A stretch of 57,568 nucleotides of DNA. Origin: JBAYJY01 sp041664945. Its GTDB lineage: Bacteria > UBP15 > UBA6099. The position numbers and the translations under genes were made by a program. The first letter of the stretch is position 1. Every line of letters starts with the position of its first letter. Positions 36,085 to 43,941 of this stretch are shown piece after piece. The DNA is taken from assembly GCA_041664945.1 (NCBI GenBank), contig JBAYJY010000008.1:1-57568 (forward strand), written 5' to 3'. The notes under the pieces were generated by a model. It was not told the origin of the DNA, searched no databases, and worked only from the letters and a program-made list of their open reading frames with translations.

Positions 36085-37206
36085 ATGCCTTACTGTACTA
36101 ATTGCGGTGCATTAAACCCTGATAAAAAAAACTTTTGTAGCAAATGCGGTTATAAGCTTGCAATACCGGAAATAGATGAAATGTCTTATGCACTTCGTGA
36201 ATTCCTTGTGACAGTATCATCGAGAGTTCAACCAATCGACAATACAACCAAGCAAAAATGGGACATTTCATTTGGATATTCTGATAAGCAGATAAATTCG
36301 TTTTTGCAATTGGGATTGATTCAGAATGCTGATGTCAAGGAAAAGATATTTGGAGCTTATATAATAAAAGACTTGAAAGAGATGGCAAAGAATCATTTAA
36401 TAAAATTAAAATCAAACTATAAAAAAAGAGATATAATCGATGCTCTGCTAAAAGAAATGCCCAAGGATGTTTCTGAATCACTGTTATCTAAATCATCAAA
36501 ACTGGAATTATATCGGGCTACAAAAAAAGGAAATGATATTATTGAAAAACACGAGCATGACAAGAAAATGGTTCTTGAGAAGCTCGAAAAAGATGTAAAA
36601 TTGTTTTTAAAGGAAAAAGATATTAAATCTGCTTCAGACATTATTGTTGAATACAGACGAGCAACGCAGATATTACTGCCAACTGGCGGTATGTTATCCC
36701 CATATGATTGGAAAGATGGGATGCCGGATTATTTGATGGAAGAAGCTTCTATTTTAATGAATCATTCATATTCAGATCTGATGACTGATGAAGCAAGTAA
36801 AAAAGAAATCTCAGCCCATATAGCATTTTGTCAATTGATGAATAAAAGTGTTCAAGAAGCAGGAGATGGCATGTTGCTTCTTTTAGGAGATGCTATTCCA
36901 TGCCCTGATCTAATAAATTATTGTGAAAGTATTGATGAAGATATTACAGATCAAGAATATTTAGCATACATATATGCTAATACTAAGATTGCATTGGCTG
37001 AAAATCAAGTGCGTCTAAAATCCTTTACAACTGATATTTGCGAATCTTTCAATAGAGTGGAAATTAGCTGTATGGACGACGCTGAATCCTGCTCTTTATG
37101 TAAAAAAGAAAAGGATATTTATAATTTGTCAGATATAGAAAGCATACCTGTATTACCAAGACATTGGGGATGTCGATGTGGCTATATGATTAAAGAAAGT
37201 GAATAG
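36085..37206 (+). CDS. zinc-ribbon protein with phage minor-head-like C-terminus
   Basis: 373 residues from the ATG giving MPYCTNCG; ATG 36064 adds seven residues but is almost at the predicted transcript start. An N-terminal zinc ribbon (CTNCGALNPDKKNFCSKCG) is followed by a helical region including KSNYKKRDIIDALLKEM, which could be a SAP-like helix pair, then a lysine-rich coiled coil. Near the end, C-SLC-K...PRHWGCRCGY matches the C-x2-C...P-x-H-x3-C-x-C pattern seen in phage Mu gpF-type minor head proteins and related toxins. The gene is far more A+T-rich than its neighbours and converges on another zinc-ribbon gene, so it was probably acquired. Function unknown. Confidence 0.7.
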   Translation: MPYCTNCGALNPDKKNFCSKCGYKLAIPEIDEMSYALREFLVTVSSRVQPIDNTTKQKWDISFGYSDKQINSFLQLGLIQNADVKEKIFGAYIIKDLKEMAKNHLIKLKSNYKKRDIIDALLKEMPKDVSESLLSKSSKLELYRATKKGNDIIEKHEHDKKMVLEKLEKDVKLFLKEKDIKSASDIIVEYRRATQILLPTGGMLSPYDWKDGMPDYLMEEASILMNHSYSDLMTDEASKKEISAHIAFCQLMNKSVQEAGDGMLLLLGDAIPCPDLINYCESIDEDITDQEYLAYIYANTKIALAENQVRLKSFTTDICESFNRVEISCMDDAESCSLCKKEKDIYNLSDIESIPVLPRHWGCRCGYMIKESE

Positions 37207-37232
37207 CAACAATTTAATACATTTACCGATAT

Positions 37233-38003
37233 TTATGGATACTTGCTTCCACATTTAGTACAAAACTTTTGCCCTTCTTTTAATTCGTTTCCACATGATA
37301 CGCAATGTGATATATTATTTTGTTTTTTACTTTTTGGCTTTGGTACTTCTTTATTTTTTAACATTTCTACTTTTGTTTTTATCTCATTCTTAAGTGTATT
37401 TACTCCTTCATCTTCTTTTTCTAAAATGAATAAGGCTTCCATATAGAGATCATAAGCTTTTTTTGTATTTTCTTTAAATTCATATTTTTTCGCGTCTTCT
37501 ATATATCTCTTAATCTTAAATCGCTGAATATTATCATTTATGGTCTCTTCAAGTGTTTTCAGGATATTTTTGTCTTCAATCAAATCGGAATATTCAATGA
37601 TAATGTTAGATGCTTTATTAAAAACGTTAATTCCGCTATTTATTGTAGCTGAATGTTCTGCTTTATCCTTTGCTCGCTCAATTTCTGTGATAATATGAGA
37701 TATTATAAGTTCTGTTTTTTGTTTTTTAAACCGTATAATTAATTCCGATGGTAGAGGATTAATAATTGGAACGCCACGACTTTCGTATTTTAACAAATCA
37801 TTTAATCTGGTTATTACTACATCACAACGAGATATCTGTGTTTTTAGATTATTAGATTTATTTATAATATCCTGACTCGTATTAACAATTTCAACTACTC
37901 TGTTACTAAAAGGTTGCGCAACGCTTGTACAAATTGAACAAAGACCTATTTCATTAATTGATAAAAAGAATCCGCTTTTACCGCACCATTTGCATTGCGC
38001 CAT
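37233..38003 (-). CDS. double zinc-finger helical protein, A+T-rich
   Basis: 256 residues: an N-terminal treble-clef-like finger (CKWCGKSGFF...GLCSICTS), a long helical middle (about 40-200) with a TPR-like stretch AKKYEFKENTKKAYDLYMEALFILE, a lysine-rich linker (KPKSKKQ), and a C-terminal zinc ribbon (CVSCGNELKEGQKFCTKCGSKY). GGAG precedes the ATG. No family recognised. It converges on the neighbouring zinc-ribbon gene with a 26-nt gap and shares its low G+C, so both belong to one foreign island. The gap 38004-38274 beyond it holds nothing I can call. Confidence 0.7.
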   Translation of the reverse strand: MAQCKWCGKSGFFLSINEIGLCSICTSVAQPFSNRVVEIVNTSQDIINKSNNLKTQISRCDVVITRLNDLLKYESRGVPIINPLPSELIIRFKKQKTELIISHIITEIERAKDKAEHSATINSGINVFNKASNIIIEYSDLIEDKNILKTLEETINDNIQRFKIKRYIEDAKKYEFKENTKKAYDLYMEALFILEKEDEGVNTLKNEIKTKVEMLKNKEVPKPKSKKQNNISHCVSCGNELKEGQKFCTKCGSKYP

Positions 38004-38274
38004 TTAAATACTCCAACTTTTATCATAAAATGAAATAAACAATATCATGAAATTATAAATTTATTTGTGATTTAGGTCAACAACATTTGCTTGTCATTCT
38101 CATATTACTACAAATGCCAATATTAACGCAATGATTCAAATGTCTTTTCTGCCATTCTCTGTTATTGCTTATCGTCAATGTGCAGATTCCTCATCGGCGT
38201 GGAAATATAAGCGCGACAAAGAAAAAGCCGAATGCTTTCCAAAACGTTTGATCCAACAGTGAGTAGAAAGTCTT

Positions 38275-39147
38275 TTACGAAGTGATCGCGCGGAGGAATT
38301 CCTCGCCTTCCTTCATGCCTGCTTCCATGACGGGGGCGTAGGATTCGGGGAAATCGCTGTCGAGCCGGAGCACGCGGCGGGCTTCCTCGTCGATCTGGAA
38401 CGAGCGGTAGGTGTCTTCGTCGCCGATGCCGCCGATGTGAAGGATTTTGACGCCGATGTTGGCGGCGTGGACGGTGGAGACGATTGGGAAATAGTCGTGA
38501 GCCGGGCTCGGCGCGTGGTGGTAGCTGATCGAGCACAACAGCGGGTCCGGCAGGTTCCATTTGATGGCGAGCAGCCGGCCGACTTCGCAGTGCGTGATGT
38601 TCATTACTTCCTTTTCGGCTTTAATCAGATGAATGCCTTCCTTCTTCATCAAGGCGAAAACTTTTGTGTACTCGCTCGGAAGGAACTGGTCGAGAATGAG
38701 GATGCCGATGTCGTGAAGGAGTCCGGAAACGAATGCTTCCTCGGCCATGGCGGGGAATGTTTTCTTTGCGATCGCGCGGGCCATGATGGAGGTTGCTATT
38801 GAGTGCTTCCAGTATTCGGCGTAGTTGAGCTGGTGGTCGCGCGCGCTACGGCCGGTGAAGAAGTCGAGCATGGAGATGCTGAGCGCGAGACTTCGCACGG
38901 TGTTGAAGCCGAGTATGACGATCGCCTGCGTGAGCGTTTCGATTTTTTTCGGGAACCCGTAGAAGGCGGAATTAACGAGTTTGAGAACTTTCGCCGAGAG
39001 CGCCTGATCGTGCGAAATCGCCTTGTTGAGGTCGGACGCCGAGGTGTGCGGACTGTCGACGATCTCGACGATCTGCTGGACAACCTGCGGCAGCGTCGGT
39101 ATGTCCTTCAACCGGTCTATTACTTTTTGTAGAGCTTCTTTTTCCAT
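38275..39147 (-). CDS. HDOD-domain signalling protein
   Basis: 290 residues, nearly all one HDOD domain: LKDIPTLPQVVQQIVEIVDSP, LSAKVLKLVNSAFYGFPKKI, AIVILGFNTVRSLALSISM, and the HD-like LLHDIGILILDQF and CEVGRLLAIKWNLPDPL. HDOD proteins act in signal transduction, often as scaffolds tied to c-di-GMP, chemotaxis or stress control. An active phosphodiesterase site is usually absent and I see no full HD-GYP motif. Last gene of a DUF948-YtxH-HDOD operon, 25 nt after the YtxH gene. Confidence 0.9.
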   Translation of the reverse strand: MEKEALQKVIDRLKDIPTLPQVVQQIVEIVDSPHTSASDLNKAISHDQALSAKVLKLVNSAFYGFPKKIETLTQAIVILGFNTVRSLALSISMLDFFTGRSARDHQLNYAEYWKHSIATSIMARAIAKKTFPAMAEEAFVSGLLHDIGILILDQFLPSEYTKVFALMKKEGIHLIKAEKEVMNITHCEVGRLLAIKWNLPDPLLCSISYHHAPSPAHDYFPIVSTVHAANIGVKILHIGGIGDEDTYRSFQIDEEARRVLRLDSDFPESYAPVMEAGMKEGEEFLRAITS

Positions 39148-39172
39148 TTTTTATTCCGGCCGGCCGCGTTAT

Positions 39173-39517
39173 TCAGATGCTGTTATTTTTCAACGCTTCC
39201 GACTTTTTCTTATAATCGTCGCGCACTCTGTTCGCTTCGTCGACTCCGGCGGCGACGGCGGTGAAAAGCCGGTCGATCTGCGAGCCGGCGTTCCGCGCGG
39301 CGGAGCCATAGACGGCGACGCTTTTCTGGGCGGCTGCGGCGACCTTCGTCGTGGCGCCGGCGGCGCTGCTCGCCACGTTCGACGCCAGTTCGCCCGTCCG
39401 GCGGCGCATCTCCGCGCCTTCCATCGGCGCGTACAACAGCGCAACCACCGCTCCTGCCACAAATCCGGAGCCGAGCGATACCCAGAATTTCCAGTCCCTT
39501 ATTATCTCTTTATCCAT
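39173..39517 (-). CDS. YtxH-like membrane-anchored protein
   Basis: About 114 residues from ATG 39517 (an in-frame TTG at 39532 lacks spacing for its AAGG). It starts with a glycine-rich membrane helix in the YtxH style (FWVSLGSGFVAGAVVALLYAPMEGAEMRRR), followed by an alanine-rich amphipathic helix (GELASNVASSAAGATTKVAA). YtxH proteins are small general-stress or envelope proteins of unknown biochemical role. Pairing with a DUF948 gene is common and is seen here. Confidence 0.82.
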   Translation of the reverse strand: MDKEIIRDWKFWVSLGSGFVAGAVVALLYAPMEGAEMRRRTGELASNVASSAAGATTKVAAAAQKSVAVYGSAARNAGSQIDRLFTAVAAGVDEANRVRDDYKKKSEALKNNSI

Positions 39518-39577
39518 TATTATCCGTTTCAACCTTATTATGGCCAGTTGATCTTGTCCGCCTGTTTGCAGCCGGAA

Positions 39578-40036
39578 TTATGAATCAGAGTCTCCGGCGC
39601 TTTCCGGCTCTCCGGCCGCTTCCGTCTTGCGGTAGCTCCCGTCGGGAGAACCCTCGCGCCACGTGTCGAGCCCCTTGCGCAGCCCGGCTGAGATCGCGTG
39701 CAGGCTGACTAACGTCGGAACAAGCGTCGACTCGATCATGCTCATCGACGTGCGCGCGTCGACGCCGATCTGATGCGCGTCCGTGATGATCGCCTCGATC
39801 CGCTCCATCTGGTCGCTCGCCTTCTGCGTGATCGTGTTGATGTCGGTTATCGAGCGCTGGATCATGTCCACTGATGTATGGACATTGTAGTCCACCGTCT
39901 CGATAAGCTTCTTGAGCGACGCCGTGCCGCTGATGAGGCTCTTCGCGACCCAGTAAATTGTCACGGCAAGCGCGACTCCGCATATCGCTATGACGGTGAG
40001 CATTACATTGATGTATCCTAAAGTCTGATTCGCCAT
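39578..40036 (-). CDS. DUF948-like membrane-anchored protein
   Basis: 152 residues: one N-terminal membrane helix (MLTVIAICGVALAVTIYWVA) and a long coiled-coil-like helix (KKLIETVDYNVHTSVDMIQR to AISAGLRKGLDTW), then an acidic tail. This fits DUF948, which usually accompanies YtxH. The ATG has no Shine-Dalgarno (AAACCCC upstream), and the predicted transcription start is only about 2 nt before it, so the mRNA may be leaderless. First gene of the DUF948-YtxH-HDOD operon. Confidence 0.78.
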   Translation of the reverse strand: MANQTLGYINVMLTVIAICGVALAVTIYWVAKSLISGTASLKKLIETVDYNVHTSVDMIQRSITDINTITQKASDQMERIEAIITDAHQIGVDARTSMSMIESTLVPTLVSLHAISAGLRKGLDTWREGSPDGSYRKTEAAGEPESAGDSDS

Positions 40037-40044
40037 GGGGTTTA

Positions 40045-40073
40045 ATTTTAATCATCGATTAATGTTTTTGCAA
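40045..40073 (-). promoter_or_regulatory. promoter for DUF948-YtxH-HDOD operon, leaderless start
   Basis: On the minus strand TTGCAA (40073-40068) and TAAAAT (40050-40045) are separated by 17 nt. The expected start is near 40038, two bases before the ATG. Confidence 0.5.
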
Positions 40074-40097
40074 TCAGGATAAAGAATTCTATTTATA

Positions 40098-40111
40098 TTG
40101 ATATAAATCAC
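40098..40111. promoter_or_regulatory. FNR/CRP-family-like operator in divergent promoter
   Basis: TTGATATAAATCAC differs from the FNR box TTGAT-N4-ATCAA only in the last base, and overlaps a perfect ATTTATAT-TG-ATATAAAT palindrome. Its centre would be near -45 relative to a plus-strand promoter with TAAAAT at 40138-40143, and near -66 for the minus-strand promoter. No regulator gene of this family is in the window. Confidence 0.4.
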
Positions 40112-40214
40112 ATCTGTTGCGGAAGGCAATTTTCAAGTAAAATGTAGCGACGCAACGGTTTTTTGGGGCAACTCAATAATGACAAAATCGACAACGGCCA
40201 ATGGGGAGCAGAAG

Positions 40215-41393
40215 ATGAAAAGGAACATGGCAATCATTTTTATCGCGGCGCTGATAATCGGGCTGGCGGCATTCGCTGCCCGGACGCGGGCGGAGATGAC
40301 GGTGGCGATACCGCAGGTGAAGCTGCCGGAGGACGAACTGCCACACGATCAGCCGGTCGAATGGTGGTACTACGCCGGCCACCTTTCGGACGCGCAGGGC
40401 CGCCGCTACGGCGTCATGGCCAGCTTCTTCACAGCGAAGTACGGCAACTTCCCGAGACAGCATTTCATGATCTATCAACTCGTCGAAAAGGACTCGAAGA
40501 AGTTTTATGCCGGCTCTTTGCTTGAGAAGGACATGGTGAAGATGATGGAACAGGTGCTCGCAGGCATCCCCGAAAAAATTAAAAAGACGCTGCCGTCCGA
40601 TATGACGGACAGAACGACTGTCGAGAAATATCACAAATACATTCAGGGAAAACCGATTGTAAAAAAAGACACGCTGGCGATTAAGTACGGCGACCAGATT
40701 TTTCAGAAAACAGCCGGCGAAGGCCGCGAGTGGACAACGTATGAATACAAAACGCGCATTCAGGACGCCGCGTTCACGTTGGACCTTACTATGAAGAATA
40801 CGCGCGGGCCGATGTTCGTCGGCGGTGTGGGAAACGTCGGCATGTTCGAAGGCAAGGACATGTTTTACTATTCCTTTACGCGGCTGGACGCCAAGGGAGT
40901 TCTGCATATCGACGGCGAGGACCGGCAGGTCACAGGCACGATCTGGCACGACCACCAGTACGGCGAAATTGTCGACGAAAGCAAACCCGTCGGTTGGGAC
41001 TGGTTCTGCATCTCGCTCCCGGACGGAACGGATTTGAATCTCTCAGCGCTGCGCGACATCAAAAAAGGCGACCGCTTCAACAGGCTCGGCACCGTGCAGT
41101 GGGCGGACGGCCGCACGGCGGTCGTTCACGATGTGGTGATCGAATCGCTCGGAAAGTGGACGAGCAAGGAAACCGGAATCGAATACCCGTCCGGCTGGAT
41201 GATAGCGATCCCGTCGCTCGGAATGACGTTCACCCTCAAGCCGGAGATGCTCGAGCAGGAGATGCGGGCTTACGGGCCGATGCGCGCCATCTGGGAAGGC
41301 GCCTGCACGGTCGACGGCACGATTCAGGGCAAAGAGGTCAAAGGCGACGCCTACACCGAACTCGTCGGCTACGGCTTCACCAAATGGGATTAG
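40215..41393 (+). CDS. exported CrtC/AttH-like lipocalin-domain protein
   Basis: 392 residues from ATG 40215 (GGAG 7 nt upstream; an in-frame ATG at 40179 would add 12 polar residues before the signal peptide). The signal peptide MKRNMAIIFIAALIIGLAA precedes the mature domain. The domain has the hallmarks of the CrtC/AttH lipocalin-like family: HDQPVEWWYYAGHLSD, TIWHDHQYGEI, VGWDWFCISLPDGTDLNL, and at the end GDAYTELVGYG. CrtC enzymes hydrate carotenoid double bonds; many AttH-like relatives have no known activity, and no carotenoid genes are nearby. It diverges from the DUF948 operon across an FNR-like box. Confidence 0.82.
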   Translation: MKRNMAIIFIAALIIGLAAFAARTRAEMTVAIPQVKLPEDELPHDQPVEWWYYAGHLSDAQGRRYGVMASFFTAKYGNFPRQHFMIYQLVEKDSKKFYAGSLLEKDMVKMMEQVLAGIPEKIKKTLPSDMTDRTTVEKYHKYIQGKPIVKKDTLAIKYGDQIFQKTAGEGREWTTYEYKTRIQDAAFTLDLTMKNTRGPMFVGGVGNVGMFEGKDMFYYSFTRLDAKGVLHIDGEDRQVTGTIWHDHQYGEIVDESKPVGWDWFCISLPDGTDLNLSALRDIKKGDRFNRLGTVQWADGRTAVVHDVVIESLGKWTSKETGIEYPSGWMIAIPSLGMTFTLKPEMLEQEMRAYGPMRAIWEGACTVDGTIQGKEVKGDAYTELVGYGFTKWD

Positions 41394-41412
41394 GCGCTAA
41401 GGCTTGTTTTTC

Positions 41413-41436
41413 GTAGGGGCGCGGCATGCTGCGCCC
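41413..41436. repeat. GTAGGGGCGC palindrome family, copy 1
   Basis: GTAGGGGCGCGGCATGCTGC followed by GCCC lies between the CrtC/AttH-like gene and a convergent small gene. Related copies are at 41836, 48339 and 52663. It lacks a T-tract on the plus strand. Confidence 0.75.
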
Positions 41437-41442
41437 TAAATG

Positions 41443-41733
41443 TTATCGAAGTTCGACGCCGCATTTCGGGCAGCGCTTCGGGTTGATACGTTTTCCGAGA
41501 TAGCCTTTGCAGGCCGGACATCTCCAATGCCATATCGAGAAAATCAAACATAATGCCGCCATGACAACCGCTATCGGCATCAACTGAATGCCCAACAACA
41601 TAACGGGCGGTTTCTTTTCTCCAAATATTAGAACAAAAATCATGACTGGCAATATAGGTAAAGTCACAAGAAGCTGTCTCGATCTTATTGTTTTGAACTC
41701 GCTTTTTATTTTTTCATTCCGTTCCTGCAGCAA
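41443..41733 (-). CDS. small membrane protein with C-terminal zinc ribbon
   Basis: 96 residues: a charged N-terminus, two hydrophobic helices (LLVTLPILPVMIFVLIFG and LLGIQLMPIAVVMAALCLIF), then a zinc ribbon CPACKGYLGKRINPKRCPKCG on the cytoplasmic side. The type is common and generally uncharacterised. Convergent with the CrtC/AttH-like gene, with one dispersed palindrome between them. Confidence 0.7.
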   Translation of the reverse strand: MLQERNEKIKSEFKTIRSRQLLVTLPILPVMIFVLIFGEKKPPVMLLGIQLMPIAVVMAALCLIFSIWHWRCPACKGYLGKRINPKRCPKCGVELR

Positions 41734-41830
41734 TTATTCATGGTCTCCTTTAGGCAAATAACAACGCGTAGAAGAACGCAAAGCAATTATAACATTGTCC
41801 GCTCATCTTTTCATCTGTGTTTTTGACCAT

Positions 41831-41859
41831 GAAAAAAGGGCGCGGCATGCCGCGCCCTT
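41831..41859 (-). terminator. palindromic terminator after GRE-cluster acyl-CoA dehydrogenase
   Basis: The perfect palindrome AGGGCGCGGC/GCCGCGCCCT (41837-41858) is followed on the minus strand by TTTTTTC, 25 nt past the dehydrogenase stop. It belongs to the same palindrome family as 41413, 48339 and 52663, here used as a terminator. Confidence 0.85.
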
Positions 41860-41883
41860 ATATGGAACCACAAGCAATATCGA

Positions 41884-43083
41884 TTACATCATCGCGATCG
41901 CTTTAGTCGTCATGATTTCGTTCGTTGCGTCCATGATCTGGAGCAGCTTCGCGTCGCGCATATATTTTTCGATGTTGTATTCCTTCGAGATGCCGTAGCC
42001 GCCGAACACCTGAACCATTTCAACGGTGTGTTTCATAGCCATGTTCGAAGCGAACACGCGCGCGGTTGCGCTCAGTTTCAGGTCGCCCATGAACTGCTTG
42101 GCGAGCGTCCAGGAGGCTTTCCAGAGCAGCGCGCGGGAGGCCTCGATCGCCTGCCAGCATTCGAACAGCCGGAACCCGATCGCCTGATGCTCGATGAGCG
42201 GTTTGCCGAACTGCACGCGTTCCTTTGCGTAGGCGAGCGCTTCCTCGAACGCGGCGCGCATCAACCCGAGAGCGAGATAGCCGACTCCTATGTTGCCGAC
42301 GGTTTTGATCGAGTTGTGAATCATCGGATAGTTGTCTCCGTGCGGCACAATCTGGTAACTCTCCGGAATTCGCGCGTTGTCGAAAAACACGTCCGACTGA
42401 TTCAGCGCGCGCATGCCGAGCTTGTCGAGCATGCGGCCGTGGCTCACGCCCGGCCCGTTCGGAACCAGGAAAACGCCCGACCCGCAGATTCCCTTTTCCG
42501 GGTCTACGTTCGCGAATACGAGATAGTCGCGCGCTATGCCGCCGTTGCTGACGAACGCGCTTTTCGCGCCGTCGATGACCCACTCGTCGCCCTCTTTGCG
42601 GGCGGTCGTTTTGTGGCGAACTGACTTATCCTTGTAGTTGCTTCCGTCCGAGCCGACGTTCGGCTCGCTGCTGCACCACGCGGTGATGTATTCGCCGGTT
42701 GCGTCCGCGCAATAGGGGCGCACGTATTGATCAACGAGGTCTTTGCGCCCGGGCGCGAGCACGCTGATGAACAACGGAACAACCGAGCAGGCGAGCAGCG
42801 TTCCGGTGATTCCGATCCCGCCTACCGCCAGCTCCTCCCATAAAAGGCCCGCGGTCTGCGCGTCCAGCCCCAAGCCGCCGAAGTCTTCTCTGATTGTCAT
42901 CTTGTTGAAGCCGAGCTCGCAGGCGTGTTTCATCACATTTTTGAAGATTTCGCTCTTAAACGTTTCCTCCGGATCGTGCATGTGATCCAGTTCGATCTCC
43001 GCCGGCTTAACTATTTCCTTCGCAAATTTCTTTGCCATCTTAACAAGTTCGTTCTGGTCCTTAGTCGGCGTGAAATCGATCAT
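41884..43083 (-). CDS. acyl-CoA dehydrogenase with Asp at the catalytic-base position
   Basis: 399 residues from ATG 43083, whose ATGA overlaps the stop of the upstream decarboxylase-like gene; an ATG at 43098 lies inside that gene. Acyl-CoA dehydrogenase fold: GGLGLDAQTAGLLWEELA, the FAD/substrate loop TAWCSSEPNVGSDG, KSAFVSNGG, RVQFGKPLIEHQ, VFGGYGISKEY. The usual catalytic Glu motif (EGTSEI) reads D385-ATNEI. Aspartate replacement changes position and reach of the base, as in some cyclic-acyl or unusual acyl-CoA dehydrogenases, so the substrate may not be a plain fatty acyl-CoA. Last gene of the TetR-GRE-ADC operon. Confidence 0.88.
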   Translation of the reverse strand: MIDFTPTKDQNELVKMAKKFAKEIVKPAEIELDHMHDPEETFKSEIFKNVMKHACELGFNKMTIREDFGGLGLDAQTAGLLWEELAVGGIGITGTLLACSVVPLFISVLAPGRKDLVDQYVRPYCADATGEYITAWCSSEPNVGSDGSNYKDKSVRHKTTARKEGDEWVIDGAKSAFVSNGGIARDYLVFANVDPEKGICGSGVFLVPNGPGVSHGRMLDKLGMRALNQSDVFFDNARIPESYQIVPHGDNYPMIHNSIKTVGNIGVGYLALGLMRAAFEEALAYAKERVQFGKPLIEHQAIGFRLFECWQAIEASRALLWKASWTLAKQFMGDLKLSATARVFASNMAMKHTVEMVQVFGGYGISKEYNIEKYMRDAKLLQIMDATNEIMTTKAIAMM

Positions 43084-43850
43084 TTCTCGTACCCCCAATC
43101 AGTTCTTGAGAATGAATACGGAGTAAAAGTTTCCGGGTCCGCTTCGCCGACGACTTCGCCGGGCAGCATTCGGTTTACGCTCGTGAAATAATAAGATGCG
43201 ATTACGCTCTTGCATTTCACTTCGCTCCACGGATCGTGAATGGATTCGTTGAAAACAATTTCGCCGGGCCCCATCTCGAAGCATTGGTATTCGATCTCCG
43301 TGCGCTGCTTCACGAGCAGGATCGGGCCGTCGAAACCGGGCTTAAGAGTGGCTGAGGGCATGAATTTGAAAAGGTAGCTCGGGCCGACCTTGAGCGGCGG
43401 CGCGTCCATCTTCATCTTCAACTCGGAGCGCAGGGTGACAAAACGCACCCCGTGCCGTTCGACCCACCCTTCCGCCTTGTCGCCCTCGCGGCTCAGGCTG
43501 ACCTTCCCGACTTTCTTTGGGAATCCGTAAATATCGCGGCCGTTGAAAATCCGGTCATCCGTCCCGTCGAGCGGCATCGAGAGGCAGTAGTTGCCGACTT
43601 CGCCCTTGTATTGGCAGCGTATGAACAGGCCGCCCTCGCGGTAGCCTGGCCCGAGATTGGTGTCCGGAAAATGCGCTATATAGCAAAGCGCCCATGGCTC
43701 CGCGGCCGGTTCGAGCGGCGGCGGCAGCAGCTTCGCGATAATCCCCGGCTCGGTCTCGTACATCACTCCGAGCATTTTCGCGCCCGGAAACTCGCGGATT
43801 GCGTGACTGTAATAGTTGTCGATTTCCTCCTGCGTCCTTACGAATCCCAT
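43080..43850 (-). CDS. acetoacetate decarboxylase-family protein
   Basis: 256 residues with the ADC fold: the acidic loop GYREGGLF near residue 72, and GRDIYGFPKKVGKVSL, where K112-K113 correspond to the Schiff-base lysine and its pKa-lowering neighbour. Both catalytic lysines are kept, so it should form a Schiff base with a beta-keto or aldol-type substrate. Relatives include decarboxylases and dehydratase/aldolases, so the reaction is not fixed. GAGGAGG precedes the ATG. It lies 91 nt after the glycyl radical enzyme gene and is translationally coupled to the acyl-CoA dehydrogenase. Confidence 0.88.
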   Translation of the reverse strand: MGFVRTQEEIDNYYSHAIREFPGAKMLGVMYETEPGIIAKLLPPPLEPAAEPWALCYIAHFPDTNLGPGYREGGLFIRCQYKGEVGNYCLSMPLDGTDDRIFNGRDIYGFPKKVGKVSLSREGDKAEGWVERHGVRFVTLRSELKMKMDAPPLKVGPSYLFKFMPSATLKPGFDGPILLVKQRTEIEYQCFEMGPGEIVFNESIHDPWSEVKCKSVIASYYFTSVNRMLPGEVVGEADPETFTPYSFSRTDWGYEK

Positions 43851-43941
43851 TCTGATCCTCCTCGTGTTTTATATTTAGTTGTTTATTGCGCAATTTGTTT
43901 TGCTTTGTCCCGGATGCGAAAACCGGAGCCGGAAATCCCGC

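Noticed and set aside
38162..38560. Minus-strand 132-codon ORF overlapping the HDOD gene
   Set aside because: Arginine/proline-rich shadow frame of a well-supported HDOD gene.
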